Below, in pieces: positions 54,103-63,439 of a stretch of DNA of 64,000 bases. The position numbers were made by a program, and so were the translations under genes. Origin of the DNA: Glaciecola sp965660815 (lineage in GTDB: Bacteria > Pseudomonadota > Gammaproteobacteria > Enterobacterales > Alteromonadaceae); NCBI GenBank assembly GCA_965660815.1, contig CBFIBG010000089.1, positions 191,433-255,432 of the forward strand. The letters are read 5' to 3'. Numbering within the stretch: position 1 is the first letter of the stretch; every line of letters begins with the position of its first letter. The notes beneath the pieces were generated by a model. The model was not told where the DNA came from, did no database searches, and was given only the letters and a program-made list of their open reading frames with translations.

Positions 54103-55401
54103 TTACTGCATGTTTGCATAGTCTATCGCCCAATTAACGTAAAGCTCAGTCCCCGTTTTTAATGCGTCCTCGTCTGCATAAAAATATGGCGAGTGATTAG
54201 ACGGGGCTTCAATTGGATCTTGACCTTCTGGAGTGATCCCTAAAAACACAAACAATCCAGGCACTTGCAATGCATAAAATGAGAAGTCTTCTGCACCAGT
54301 CACTAAATCACTTATTTTTACTTTGTCGTCGCCTGCAACTCGCTTTATGGTTGGCAACATTTTTTGAGTCAGTTCAGGGTTATTGATGGTGACTGGATAG
54401 CCTTCATCGATGTGCACGTGAGCATCAGCCCCCGATGCTTTTGCAGTCATTTCAGCGGTAGTTTTTAGGTTTTCGTGGATTTGTGCACGGTTGTCCATAT
54501 CAAAGTTACGAATGGTGCCTTCAAGATAGACTTCGTCTGGGATAATATTATTTCGTACCCCACCTTCTACAATGCCGAAACTCAATACAGCCGGCGCTTT
54601 GGTAATGTCTACTTGACGGCTTACAATGGTCTGAGCGCTTCCAATTATTTGACCTGCGGCCACAATAGGATCAACGCCTCCCCAAGGACGAGAGCCATGG
54701 GTTTGACGACCTTTGACCGTGATTTCAAAGCGGTCAGAAGACGCCATTAGAGGACCTTCTCGATACGAAATATGGCCGGTTGTTCCTGCAGACCACACGT
54801 GAATACCAAACACCACTTCAGGATTGTAGTCTTCAAATAGTCCTTCTTTTAACATCAGCTCTGCGCCACCCTCTTCTCCTTCTGGTGCGCCTTCTTCTGC
54901 TGGCTGAAAAATAAATAGGATACTACCTGCGATCTCTTCTTTCATAGAACTGAGCTTTTCCGCCGCACCCATAAGCATCGCCATATGTAAATCATGACCA
55001 CAAGCGTGCATTACACCGACTTCTTTTCCTCTGTATTCTGATACAGCAGTAGACTTAAAAGGCACGTCGGTTTTTTCAACCACCGGCAAAGCGTCCATAT
55101 CTGCCCGAAGCGCAATGACTGGCCCTGGCTTTGCCCCTTTAAGCAAGCCAACCACACCTGTGTAGGCAATGCCTGTTTGTACTTCTAAGCCTAAATCTGT
55201 TAAATGCTTTTCTATTACCTTTGCAGTGCGGAATTCACGGTTACTCAGCTCTGGGTTTTGATGCAAGTCGCGACGCCACTCAATCACTTTTTTCTCTAAT
55301 TGATTAGAAATAGTGATTGGAGATTCTTGTGAAATAGCTTGATGGCTAAATAGAGCAGGGACACTCAGCATAATGGCTAGCGTTAAATTACGTAATTTCA
55401 T
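54103..55401 (-). CDS. Exported M20 family amidohydrolase
   Basis: A 432-residue metallopeptidase with a signal peptide (about 1-25, ending AISQE). The M20D plan is complete: WRRDLHQNPELSNREF near 42, IALRADMDALPV near 95, HACGHDLHMAMLMG near 132, FQPAEEG near 167 with the catalytic Glu, and the dimerisation domain with GRQTHGSRPWGGVDP. Members hydrolyse N-acyl amino acids or dipeptides; the periplasmic location suggests peptide or amide scavenging. Confidence 0.93.
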   Translation of the reverse strand: MKLRNLTLAIMLSVPALFSHQAISQESPITISNQLEKKVIEWRRDLHQNPELSNREFRTAKVIEKHLTDLGLEVQTGIAYTGVVGLLKGAKPGPVIALRADMDALPVVEKTDVPFKSTAVSEYRGKEVGVMHACGHDLHMAMLMGAAEKLSSMKEEIAGSILFIFQPAEEGAPEGEEGGAELMLKEGLFEDYNPEVVFGIHVWSAGTTGHISYREGPLMASSDRFEITVKGRQTHGSRPWGGVDPIVAAGQIIGSAQTIVSRQVDITKAPAVLSFGIVEGGVRNNIIPDEVYLEGTIRNFDMDNRAQIHENLKTTAEMTAKASGADAHVHIDEGYPVTINNPELTQKMLPTIKRVAGDDKVKISDLVTGAEDFSFYALQVPGLFVFLGITPEGQDPIEAPSNHSPYFYADEDALKTGTELYVNWAIDYANMQ

Positions 55402-55650
55402 ACACAGTTGACCTTATAATTTTTCTTTCAGTATGCGACCTAAATTTAGGATATGCAACGTCATTTGCTAAGCATCGCTTGAAGGTGATCATAGCCTATT
55501 TATTAGACTATATAGCGAAGAACAAAAAATGTATCTATTTCTCAGCCAAAGATAACTGAATCGAACTCTTCATACGTAAAATAATGCTATTTAACAATGA
55601 TTTGTTTTCTAGTGAATATTTCCCACTTGCGTCTAATCAAATAATACTTA

Positions 55651-55670
55651 TACTGTATATCCGTACAGTA
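55651..55670 (+). promoter_or_regulatory. LexA (SOS) operator of the imu operon
   Basis: TACTGTATATCCGTACAGTA fits the E. coli-type LexA box: CTG and CAG arms in the right spacing within a mostly palindromic 20-mer. It lies 14 bases before the imuA start codon, so LexA would block transcription until DNA damage. Confidence 0.92.
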
Positions 55671-55684
55671 AAAACAAGCTGGTT

Positions 55685-56515
55685 ATGAATCCTATTTTGC
55701 ACGATTTACACAATAAGCAATGGGTATGGACAGCCGCACATGCTAAGCAACAACAACCAAAACAAACGCTTACCACTGGTTATCCAAGCCTTGATAAAGT
55801 CTTAACAGGCGGTTTTCCGCGTGCTGGCATGATCCACTTGCACAGTCCGCTTGGCTGCGGCGAACTGCGTCTTATGTTATCGGTTTTACGTAATATTAAA
55901 CAAGCCGATGCCCAACACGGCAATAGTGTTTCATCAGAGAAACTGCTGGTATTTATTGATCCCCCCTTTGAATTAAACGCTGAATTTTTACTGGCACATC
56001 ATATTTCTCTTGAACAACTGATCATCGTCAGAGCCAATACTGGCGAAGAATGCTTATGGAGCGCTGAGCAATGCGCAAAAAGCGGGGCTTGTGATTCCAT
56101 TTTTCTATGGCATAGCAACTTAAAGCACATCCAAGTTAAAAAATTGGAACACGCTGCTCAGCAAGGTCAGTGTCATTGCATTTGGATGCACAATACTCAA
56201 CTCATAAACCATCGCTCTGTGAGTTCAAACCGTACTAACAATAAACAGCGGTTTGACTCGTTGTCGAAAGATATTTCAAAGCAGACAAATGCGCTGAGTA
56301 ACTTGCCACTGAGTTTGTCGCTGAGTATATCTCGCAATCACGACGAATTAGACATTACAGTGAACAAACAAAAGGTTGGATGGGCTCAAAAGCCAGTGCA
56401 TATTCCTTTGCCTTTCGTCAATCGCACTAATCGTAGTTTAAGACATCAACTAAGGCGTTCATCTAACAGTAAAATACTGTCTATCAAACGCGCATCTTCC
56501 GATTTAGATAGGTAA
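55685..56515 (+). CDS. imuA: ImuA, SOS mutagenesis accessory protein
   Basis: A 276-residue RecA-like protein and the first gene of the SOS cassette. The GYPSLDKVLTGGFPRAGMIHL segment near residue 33 (cited as LDKVLTGGFP) is the typical ImuA/SulA-like start, and LLVFIDPPFELNAEFL and LIIVRANTGEECLWSAEQ follow. The P-loop is not intact: the expected GKT is replaced in SPLGCGELRL. ImuA supports ImuB and DnaE2 in error-prone translesion synthesis. Confidence 0.92.
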   Translation: MNPILHDLHNKQWVWTAAHAKQQQPKQTLTTGYPSLDKVLTGGFPRAGMIHLHSPLGCGELRLMLSVLRNIKQADAQHGNSVSSEKLLVFIDPPFELNAEFLLAHHISLEQLIIVRANTGEECLWSAEQCAKSGACDSIFLWHSNLKHIQVKKLEHAAQQGQCHCIWMHNTQLINHRSVSSNRTNNKQRFDSLSKDISKQTNALSNLPLSLSLSISRNHDELDITVNKQKVGWAQKPVHIPLPFVNRTNRSLRHQLRRSSNSKILSIKRASSDLDR

Positions 56516-56519
56516 TACG

Positions 56520-57968
56520 ATGCAATTTGATACTCGCTCTTTGTGGATCTATCTGCATTTTAATCGGTTGCAACTCGATTTGATCGAGCATAATACGCTA
56601 AACGCTGAGCATCAAACTCAGTTGTCAAGCTTACCTGTTGCAGTCATTGATGCAAACGCCAACAAAGTCTGCCAAGTAAACCAATTAGCATTCACAAAAG
56701 GCGTTAAGTTAAACATGGGACTGGCAAGTGCCAGTTTACTGTGTAGCAACTTACAATTACATGAATACAATTCAGACATAGAAAGTCAGCACATCATTAA
56801 TATTGCGGATTATCTATATTTATTTACCTCTGACATTGTTCTGATACCACCTAACGCTATTTTGTTACGCGCCCAACATATGCTTGATTTATACGGCGGG
56901 ATTCAGTCGTATTGGCGTGTGATACAGCAAGCTTTAGACAAACAAAATGTCAGCTATATTGCGTCTTCAAGTTTTTCTGTGCAGGCTGCGCGCTTACTTG
57001 CATTGAGTGGCCACAGTATTATTTCAGACAATCGGCAACACATAGAAAATACGCTCCAAGACTGCCCATTACACCTAACTGACATTGACAACAAAGACAT
57101 TCAGAAACTGACTCGAATTGGCGTAACAACTTATGGAGATTTGATAAAACTTCCAATTGCCGAACTCGCCAATAGAGTATCTCGCTTCAGTATGCAAATA
57201 ATTAATGAGTTACTAGGTAAGCAAGCCAGCAAAGTTAACTTCTATCAACCTTTACCTCATTACAACGATTATATCGAATTACTCTATGAAATTAGCGTGA
57301 GCGACAAATTAACGCCAGTTATTTACAAATGTTTAGACAAATTTAGTGAATTTCTGTTGTTGCGCAATGCCCACTGCATCAGCATAGAAATTACTTTTTT
57401 CCAACGTGATCATGAGGCCTGCTGTTATACGTTTAACAGCATAAGACCCATTTATAAAGCTAAAGACTGGTTGGATATAATTAGCTTAAAACTTGAGCAA
57501 ATTAAGTTTAGCTCTCCAGTTTATGCCTTAGCACTGGCATGTAAACAATACGACCGGGCAGAAGTAGCAAATGACGACTTATTTGCGAACAAATCGACTC
57601 ATGTGGCAGCACTCACATTACTGTCTAGATTGCAGAGTAAATTGGGTCAAAACAATGTTCAGTCACTAAAGTTCACAGAAGATTTTAGGCCTGATCAATG
57701 CTCTCAAACATACGAACTTGGTAAAGCAAAAACCACCAACAATCATCGAAGCGTATTTTCAGATAGACCCGGTCTATTATTAGATAGACCTAAACCACTT
57801 GAGTTAGAAGTAGAGCTAATTAAAGGCCCAGAAAGGATCCAAACCGGTTGGTGGGATAATAACTCTATTCATCGAGATTACTACATTGCTCAAAGCCCAA
57901 CTGGGCAACAAGTATGGATATTTAAAACACCTCAGAAAGAATGGTTTTTACATGGTTTCTTCATTTAA
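56520..57968 (+). CDS. imuB: ImuB, inactive Y-family polymerase adaptor
   Basis: A 482-residue Y-family-related protein. It starts with RSLWIYLHFNRLQLDL and AVIDANANKVCQVNQLAF in place of the acidic catalytic motif of DinB-type polymerases, so it lacks catalytic carboxylates, as expected for ImuB. The HhH and little-finger regions are about 190-340. It links the beta clamp, ImuA and DnaE2. It starts 4 bases after imuA; its end overlaps the dnaE2 start by 17 bases. Confidence 0.93.
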   Translation: MQFDTRSLWIYLHFNRLQLDLIEHNTLNAEHQTQLSSLPVAVIDANANKVCQVNQLAFTKGVKLNMGLASASLLCSNLQLHEYNSDIESQHIINIADYLYLFTSDIVLIPPNAILLRAQHMLDLYGGIQSYWRVIQQALDKQNVSYIASSSFSVQAARLLALSGHSIISDNRQHIENTLQDCPLHLTDIDNKDIQKLTRIGVTTYGDLIKLPIAELANRVSRFSMQIINELLGKQASKVNFYQPLPHYNDYIELLYEISVSDKLTPVIYKCLDKFSEFLLLRNAHCISIEITFFQRDHEACCYTFNSIRPIYKAKDWLDIISLKLEQIKFSSPVYALALACKQYDRAEVANDDLFANKSTHVAALTLLSRLQSKLGQNNVQSLKFTEDFRPDQCSQTYELGKAKTTNNHRSVFSDRPGLLLDRPKPLELEVELIKGPERIQTGWWDNNSIHRDYYIAQSPTGQQVWIFKTPQKEWFLHGFFI

Positions 57969-60900
57969 CGGAAATACCATTAATAATACAACTGGAGAGA
58001 CCTTTATTGGCTTTGCAGAGCTTGTGTGTCAGTCGAATTTTTCTTTTTTGCAAGCAGGGTCTCACCCTGAAGAACTTGTTCGACAGGCTTATTTTCTAGG
58101 TTATGACGCATTAGCCATTACTGACGAATGCTCAGTCGCTGGAGTAGTAAGGGCCTATTCAGAAATAGAAAAGAATCATATCCCGCTAAAGTTAATTGTA
58201 GGCACTCAATTTATCTATAAGGGACAAAAGTTAACCTTTATTTGCCCAGATAAAAGTGCGTATAAAGAATGTTGTCGAATCATCACTAATGCAAGAAGAA
58301 GAGCGAAAAAAGGCACCTATGAGTTATCCGATTGGGATATAAAATCGTGCAAGTACTGTTTTTGCCTATGGCAACCACAAGGCTCACAAAGGCTGTCGAA
58401 AGAACAGAAAAGTATCAACGAAGCATTTGCTCTTTGGCTACTAAAACATTTTCAAGAACGTTTATTCTTAGTGGCTAAACGCTGGTTAACGGCCAACGAA
58501 CTAGACTATCTAGCCTATTGTCAAACCTTGTCTGAAAACTTAGACATTCCAGTCATTGCAAGTTCATGTGCACTCATGCATGAACCTTCGCGCTTTGCAC
58601 TTTTGCAATGCCTTCAAGCGATTGACAAAGGCTGTGAAATACAACAACTCGGTCGTAATACCCTAGCGAACGCAGAATCTTATCTAAGGCCCATAAATAA
58701 ATTAAAAGCCCTGTATCCTTTGGAATGGCTTAATAATGCTTATTTATTGAGCAAAGCCTGTAAATTTAGTATGCAAGAATTAGCATATGAATACCCCGCA
58801 GAAGTCGTGGAAAAAGGCATGACGCCTTCAAAATATCTTCGAGTACTCGTGGAAAAAGGCATAAAAAAGCGATTTCCAGAAGGAATAAGTCCTTCCGTTC
58901 GGGAAACGATTGAGAAAGAGCTATTGCTTATTAAAGAACAGAAATATGAACATTTCTTTTTGACCATCCATGACATTGTCAACTTCGCAAAAAGTAAAAA
59001 CATCCTATATCAAGGGAGAGGCTCTGCAGCAAACTCTGTTGTCTGCTATTGTCTTGAAATAACGGCAGTAGACCCTAGACAAATCAGTGTCTTGTTTGAA
59101 CGATTTATTTCCAAAGAACGCAACGAACCTCCGGATATTGACGTCGATTTTGAGCACGAGAGGCGTGAAGAAGTCATTCAGTACATTTATAAGAAATACG
59201 GTCGGCAGCGAACAGCGTTAGCCGCCACAGTAGTGTGCTATCGATTCAAAAGTGCTTTAAGGGAAGTCGGTAAAACACTTGGGATAAATGAAACCGACCT
59301 TGATTTTTTCATTAAAAACGTCAATCGACGAGACCGCGCGCTAAGCTGGCAATCACAACTTGGAGAACTGGGTATAGAACCTAATTCGTCAATGGGCAAC
59401 AAGTTCGTATATTTGGTCGAGCAATTGATTGGCTTTCCTCGACATCTATCTCAACACGTGGGCGGCTTTGTGATTTCTGCAGGTCCATTGTATGAGTTGG
59501 TGCCAGTTGAAAATGCCGCAATGCAAGAGCGTACAGTCATCCAATGGGATAAAGACGATTTGGAAAGCCTAAAATTGCTCAAAGTAGATGTCTTAGCTTT
59601 AGGCATGCTTACAGCCATACGCAAAAGTTTTGATTTGATAAAGCTTCACTACGAGCAAAATATTAGCATCGCTCAAATTACAAAATTGGGTGATGATCCT
59701 CAAGTTTACAAACAAATATGCAAAGCCGACACTGTTGGCTTGTTTCAGATTGAATCACGCGCTCAAATGTCTATGTTGCCAAGGCTAAAGCCTAAGTGCT
59801 ATTACGACTTAGTGGTGCAAATTGCGATTGTGCGCCCAGGCCCAATACAAGGTGATATGGTGCACCCGTTTTTAAAACGCCGAGACGGTTTAGAGCACGT
59901 TCACTATCCCTCAGAGGAAGTAAAGCAAGTATTAGAAAGGACCATGGGCGTGCCCATTTTCCAAGAACAAGTGATTCAGCTTGCCATGGTTGCGGCTGGT
60001 TTTACAGGAGGCGAAGCCGATCAACTGCGCCGTGCGATGGCCAGTTGGAAAAAAAATGGCGAACTAAATAAATTCAGACAAAAACTCGTCAATGGAATGA
60101 CCGCTCGCCAATACAGTGAAGACTACGCTCAACGATTATTTGAACAAATATGCGGTTTTGGTGAGTATGGATTTCCAGAGTCTCACTCGGCATCTTTTGC
60201 GGTATTAGCTTATGTTTCAGCATGGTTGAAACATTATTATCCGAGTGTATTTTATGTTGGGTTGCTCAATAGTTTACCCATGGGGTTCTACTCACCTTCA
60301 CAAATTATTCAGGACGCCAAACGTCACAACGTCACTATTCTGCCTGTTTGTGTTAACCATTCGTTTTATGATCATCAGTTGGTTCCCATAAAAAATAAAG
60401 GATATCATACAGAATACGGCATTCGTTTAGGTATGCGCATTGTAAAAGGACTGAAACAATCGTCAGCAGATACTATTATAGAAGCCAGACCGCACAATTC
60501 ATTTCAGACTATTCAGGCGTTAAGAGCCTTACATTTGCCTCGTAGTTGTTTACAAGCCTTAGCCGGCGCTAACGCTTTTTCTTGTTTTGGCAAGGACAGA
60601 TACAACACTCGATGGGAGCTGATGGACGCATTGCCAGATTTACCTCTTTTTCAGTCTACCGGAGCCAATGCAGTGTCTTCGAATGTCAGGCAAGCCAGTT
60701 TGTTTGATAATTTAATAGAAGACTACGCCAATACTGGGTTGTCAGTTGACCATCACCCAATAGAGATGTTGTCAAAAGCCAACTTGTTGCCCAAATTTGT
60801 GTTGGCACAAGATTTAAAGCATTATCCACATCAAGCGCTTATATCTGTTATTGGCGTAGTATCATGTAAACAAAGCCCAGGAACCGCCGCTGGCGTGACT

Positions 60901-61119
60901 TTTATAACCCTAGAGGATCATACTGGTAATACCAACGTAGTCATTTGGCAGAGAAGTGCTAGAGCCCAGAAAAAAGCTTACTTAAATGCAAAAATTCTAC
61001 AAATTAACGGCATTTTAGAAAGAGGCAATGGTGGTGTCGAACATGTGATAGCAGGTAAGCTTATCGACCTTACTCACCTACTTACCAAACTCAATGTGAA
61101 AGCTCGGCAGTTTATGTAA
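57952..61119 (+). CDS. dnaE2: Error-prone DNA polymerase III alpha subunit DnaE2 (ImuC)
   Basis: A 1055-residue C-family polymerase. It has a PHP domain (about 15-270), the palm with PDIDVDFEHERREEV near 392 carrying catalytic Asp residues, fingers with YQGRGSAANS, QHVGGFVIS and GLFQIESRAQMSMLPRLKP, and a C-terminal OB domain (about 955-1055). I use ATG 57952, giving MVSSFNGN; the longer frame lies within imuB. It copies past lesions under SOS control. It ends 4 bases from the CadC-like gene's stop. Confidence 0.95.
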   Translation: MVSSFNGNTINNTTGETFIGFAELVCQSNFSFLQAGSHPEELVRQAYFLGYDALAITDECSVAGVVRAYSEIEKNHIPLKLIVGTQFIYKGQKLTFICPDKSAYKECCRIITNARRRAKKGTYELSDWDIKSCKYCFCLWQPQGSQRLSKEQKSINEAFALWLLKHFQERLFLVAKRWLTANELDYLAYCQTLSENLDIPVIASSCALMHEPSRFALLQCLQAIDKGCEIQQLGRNTLANAESYLRPINKLKALYPLEWLNNAYLLSKACKFSMQELAYEYPAEVVEKGMTPSKYLRVLVEKGIKKRFPEGISPSVRETIEKELLLIKEQKYEHFFLTIHDIVNFAKSKNILYQGRGSAANSVVCYCLEITAVDPRQISVLFERFISKERNEPPDIDVDFEHERREEVIQYIYKKYGRQRTALAATVVCYRFKSALREVGKTLGINETDLDFFIKNVNRRDRALSWQSQLGELGIEPNSSMGNKFVYLVEQLIGFPRHLSQHVGGFVISAGPLYELVPVENAAMQERTVIQWDKDDLESLKLLKVDVLALGMLTAIRKSFDLIKLHYEQNISIAQITKLGDDPQVYKQICKADTVGLFQIESRAQMSMLPRLKPKCYYDLVVQIAIVRPGPIQGDMVHPFLKRRDGLEHVHYPSEEVKQVLERTMGVPIFQEQVIQLAMVAAGFTGGEADQLRRAMASWKKNGELNKFRQKLVNGMTARQYSEDYAQRLFEQICGFGEYGFPESHSASFAVLAYVSAWLKHYYPSVFYVGLLNSLPMGFYSPSQIIQDAKRHNVTILPVCVNHSFYDHQLVPIKNKGYHTEYGIRLGMRIVKGLKQSSADTIIEARPHNSFQTIQALRALHLPRSCLQALAGANAFSCFGKDRYNTRWELMDALPDLPLFQSTGANAVSSNVRQASLFDNLIEDYANTGLSVDHHPIEMLSKANLLPKFVLAQDLKHYPHQALISVIGVVSCKQSPGTAAGVTFITLEDHTGNTNVVIWQRSARAQKKAYLNAKILQINGILERGNGGVEHVIAGKLIDLTHLLTKLNVKARQFM

Positions 61120-61123
61120 CCAA

Positions 61124-63439
61124 CTAAAATATTTGCTGCATTCCCGTAAGTTGGGTTAAGTCGGTTTTTAAGTTTTGTCTTTGAACAAGTGCTAAATCGT
61201 TGGTATTTGGATTTATGCTGAACTGTTTTAAAAACTCGCCTCTATGAAAGGTATCAGGGAGCGACATAGTTGCTTGTTCACCGGTAAGCATGTTCACTTT
61301 GTAAAGAATGGATGCTGACTCACTTTGCGATTGTCGGCCTATATAATAAAAGTCATTTTTTATAATTTGATAGCACCGAATACAATGTCTATCTAATCTA
61401 CCAAGTTCTCGCTCAATATTTAGTTCTTTGATGGTCAATGTCGCTTTAAAATCTTCAGTGATCGCTAGATGAGCAGTAAGACGATTTAAATTGCCACTGT
61501 TTGTATCGCTTAATATTATTGACTTATATATCAATCTACCATCTGCTATTTTAGTCTTTGTGCTGTTGTTAAGGTTATATGTATAAACCGCCATCTGTCG
61601 ATTCGAAGAAGCTTGGCGAGCAGTTTCAATAGAACTCTTTTGAATAACCTGCTCAGATGAAAACTGTATAAGCTCGTCGTCCACAAAGCGTAAATGTTTG
61701 ACAATTGGAGACTTGAGATTGAGAAATTCTAAAGACTTTGACGCTATATCAATCAGGAACGGACGCTGGTTTACTACCCCTAACATTAGCGTCTCATTTT
61801 TATTAAGCGTAAACTCTTGGACATCACTGTTTTCCGGAAAAGTGTAGATCACTTCTTCTTTCCCTTGCAAACTTCGCTTTATGATGGAAGATATTTGACC
61901 AGTGTTGGAATTCTGAGGTTCATTTGATGTTACAAAATACAGATCGGAATTCGAATACATAGGCAGCATTTCAAATCTCGGTCTAGTGTTTGATTTCGTA
62001 AGTACCGCATGTTTGTGATTTATGTCACCTACAGAACCCGCAGTCTGAAAATTCGCATGAGTATAAACCAACTTCGGGGCGCCTTGTTGTCTAGCCACCA
62101 CGAAACACCCTCGGCCACAATCAGCAAATAAATTGTTTAATTTGACGCCTCCTAAACGCCAACTAGTGACACGTTCTTGAGCTATTTGGTAAGAAAAAAG
62201 TTCACCGTTGTCATTTATAAAACTGAGTCGAGTGCCTTGGCTGTCCCAGACCACATTAGACAATGTCGTATCGTCCAAATGTAGAGTACTTAACGGCTCC
62301 CCCTTTTCAAAAGAGCTATAAAAGACAAGCTTCGTGTCGATTACCCTGCCAGCTCGGTTCATTTCGATCCACACCGCCTTATTCCGGTTTTCTGAGGCTG
62401 TAATTATTCGAACCTTAGTTTTCGGTTGTTCTGCACTTAACGCTAATGACGAATCGTTTTTCGATGGCGATAGTTGTGTATTTTCTTCACGATTATTTAA
62501 GTCTCTGGCCAAAGCACTCGACAAAGATATAAAAGCATTAGGTTGCGATTGCTCACCATTATCTATATCAAATTGAGACAATGAGAGCTCACTTTCATTA
62601 AATAGGTAAGCAATACTGGCATTGTGATTTAGCCCGACTATCCTCTCTTTATTTGGGATTGGAAAATCAAATTTAAAAATTGAAGGGCTCTGCCAATTGG
62701 CGTTGACATTTACTTGATAAAAACCACCGTTATCTCTACGCATAACCAACAGGTTATCATAGCTACTTGCCAGCCATATATCACGAGAAATTGCTTCATT
62801 GAAAGACAGCATAAGTTGCTCATTAGCATCTAAACGTTGCACTAGAACACTGTTTCCAAAACCGTTCTCCCGTTCGTGAAAAACTATATTAATTAAACCA
62901 TTATTTGTATAGTAAGCGTTCACATCGCCAATTATATCAGCAAGTATTTTTGTCTTTATTTCAATCGCAAGCTTTTTAGATTTGCTTATATCGTGAGCAC
63001 TAACAAACCAATATATTAATGCACAGCCTACCATCGTTACGAATAACCCAGCACTTGCGATATATGTTTTATGTTTACGCAACCAACTTTGTGCCACGGT
63101 AGAACGAATTTCAACCGAAGGAATGAGGAGGTATCCCTTTGTGGGAATAGTTTTTATAAAGATGGGGCTTCTTGCATTGTCTCCCAAAGCTTCCCTAGTT
63201 TTCTTCACCAATGCCCGCAATGCTTCATCGGTAGGCTTCTTGTCCCGCCAAAGGTTATCCATGACGTCGGTTTTAGGTACGACTTGTCCTTGCCGCTCAA
63301 TGAGCAATAGGAGAAACTGAAAAATCATCGGCTCTAAATTTATCTCTTTATCATCAATATACAAATGACCAGAGTTGCAGTTCAATTCACAATTTAAAAA
63401 CTTAGCTTTTGTGTTTCTCAATGATTCGGAAATAGGCAA
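61124..63439 (-). CDS. CadC-type membrane transcriptional regulator with beta-propeller sensor
   Basis: A 771-residue protein. Residues 10-110 form an OmpR/CadC winged helix (LEPMIFQFLLLLIERQGQVV, then DEALRALVKKTREALGD and IKTIPTKGYLL). One membrane segment lies at about 128-150. The remaining 600 residues are periplasmic, with WD40/TolB-like strands (for example DTKLVFYSSF and SQGTRLSFINDNGELFS) and no TPR. It would sense an envelope signal and bind DNA directly. It may control its own gene or a gene past the window end; see the inverted repeat upstream. Confidence 0.9.
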   Translation of the reverse strand: MPISESLRNTKAKFLNCELNCNSGHLYIDDKEINLEPMIFQFLLLLIERQGQVVPKTDVMDNLWRDKKPTDEALRALVKKTREALGDNARSPIFIKTIPTKGYLLIPSVEIRSTVAQSWLRKHKTYIASAGLFVTMVGCALIYWFVSAHDISKSKKLAIEIKTKILADIIGDVNAYYTNNGLINIVFHERENGFGNSVLVQRLDANEQLMLSFNEAISRDIWLASSYDNLLVMRRDNGGFYQVNVNANWQSPSIFKFDFPIPNKERIVGLNHNASIAYLFNESELSLSQFDIDNGEQSQPNAFISLSSALARDLNNREENTQLSPSKNDSSLALSAEQPKTKVRIITASENRNKAVWIEMNRAGRVIDTKLVFYSSFEKGEPLSTLHLDDTTLSNVVWDSQGTRLSFINDNGELFSYQIAQERVTSWRLGGVKLNNLFADCGRGCFVVARQQGAPKLVYTHANFQTAGSVGDINHKHAVLTKSNTRPRFEMLPMYSNSDLYFVTSNEPQNSNTGQISSIIKRSLQGKEEVIYTFPENSDVQEFTLNKNETLMLGVVNQRPFLIDIASKSLEFLNLKSPIVKHLRFVDDELIQFSSEQVIQKSSIETARQASSNRQMAVYTYNLNNSTKTKIADGRLIYKSIILSDTNSGNLNRLTAHLAITEDFKATLTIKELNIERELGRLDRHCIRCYQIIKNDFYYIGRQSQSESASILYKVNMLTGEQATMSLPDTFHRGEFLKQFSINPNTNDLALVQRQNLKTDLTQLTGMQQIF

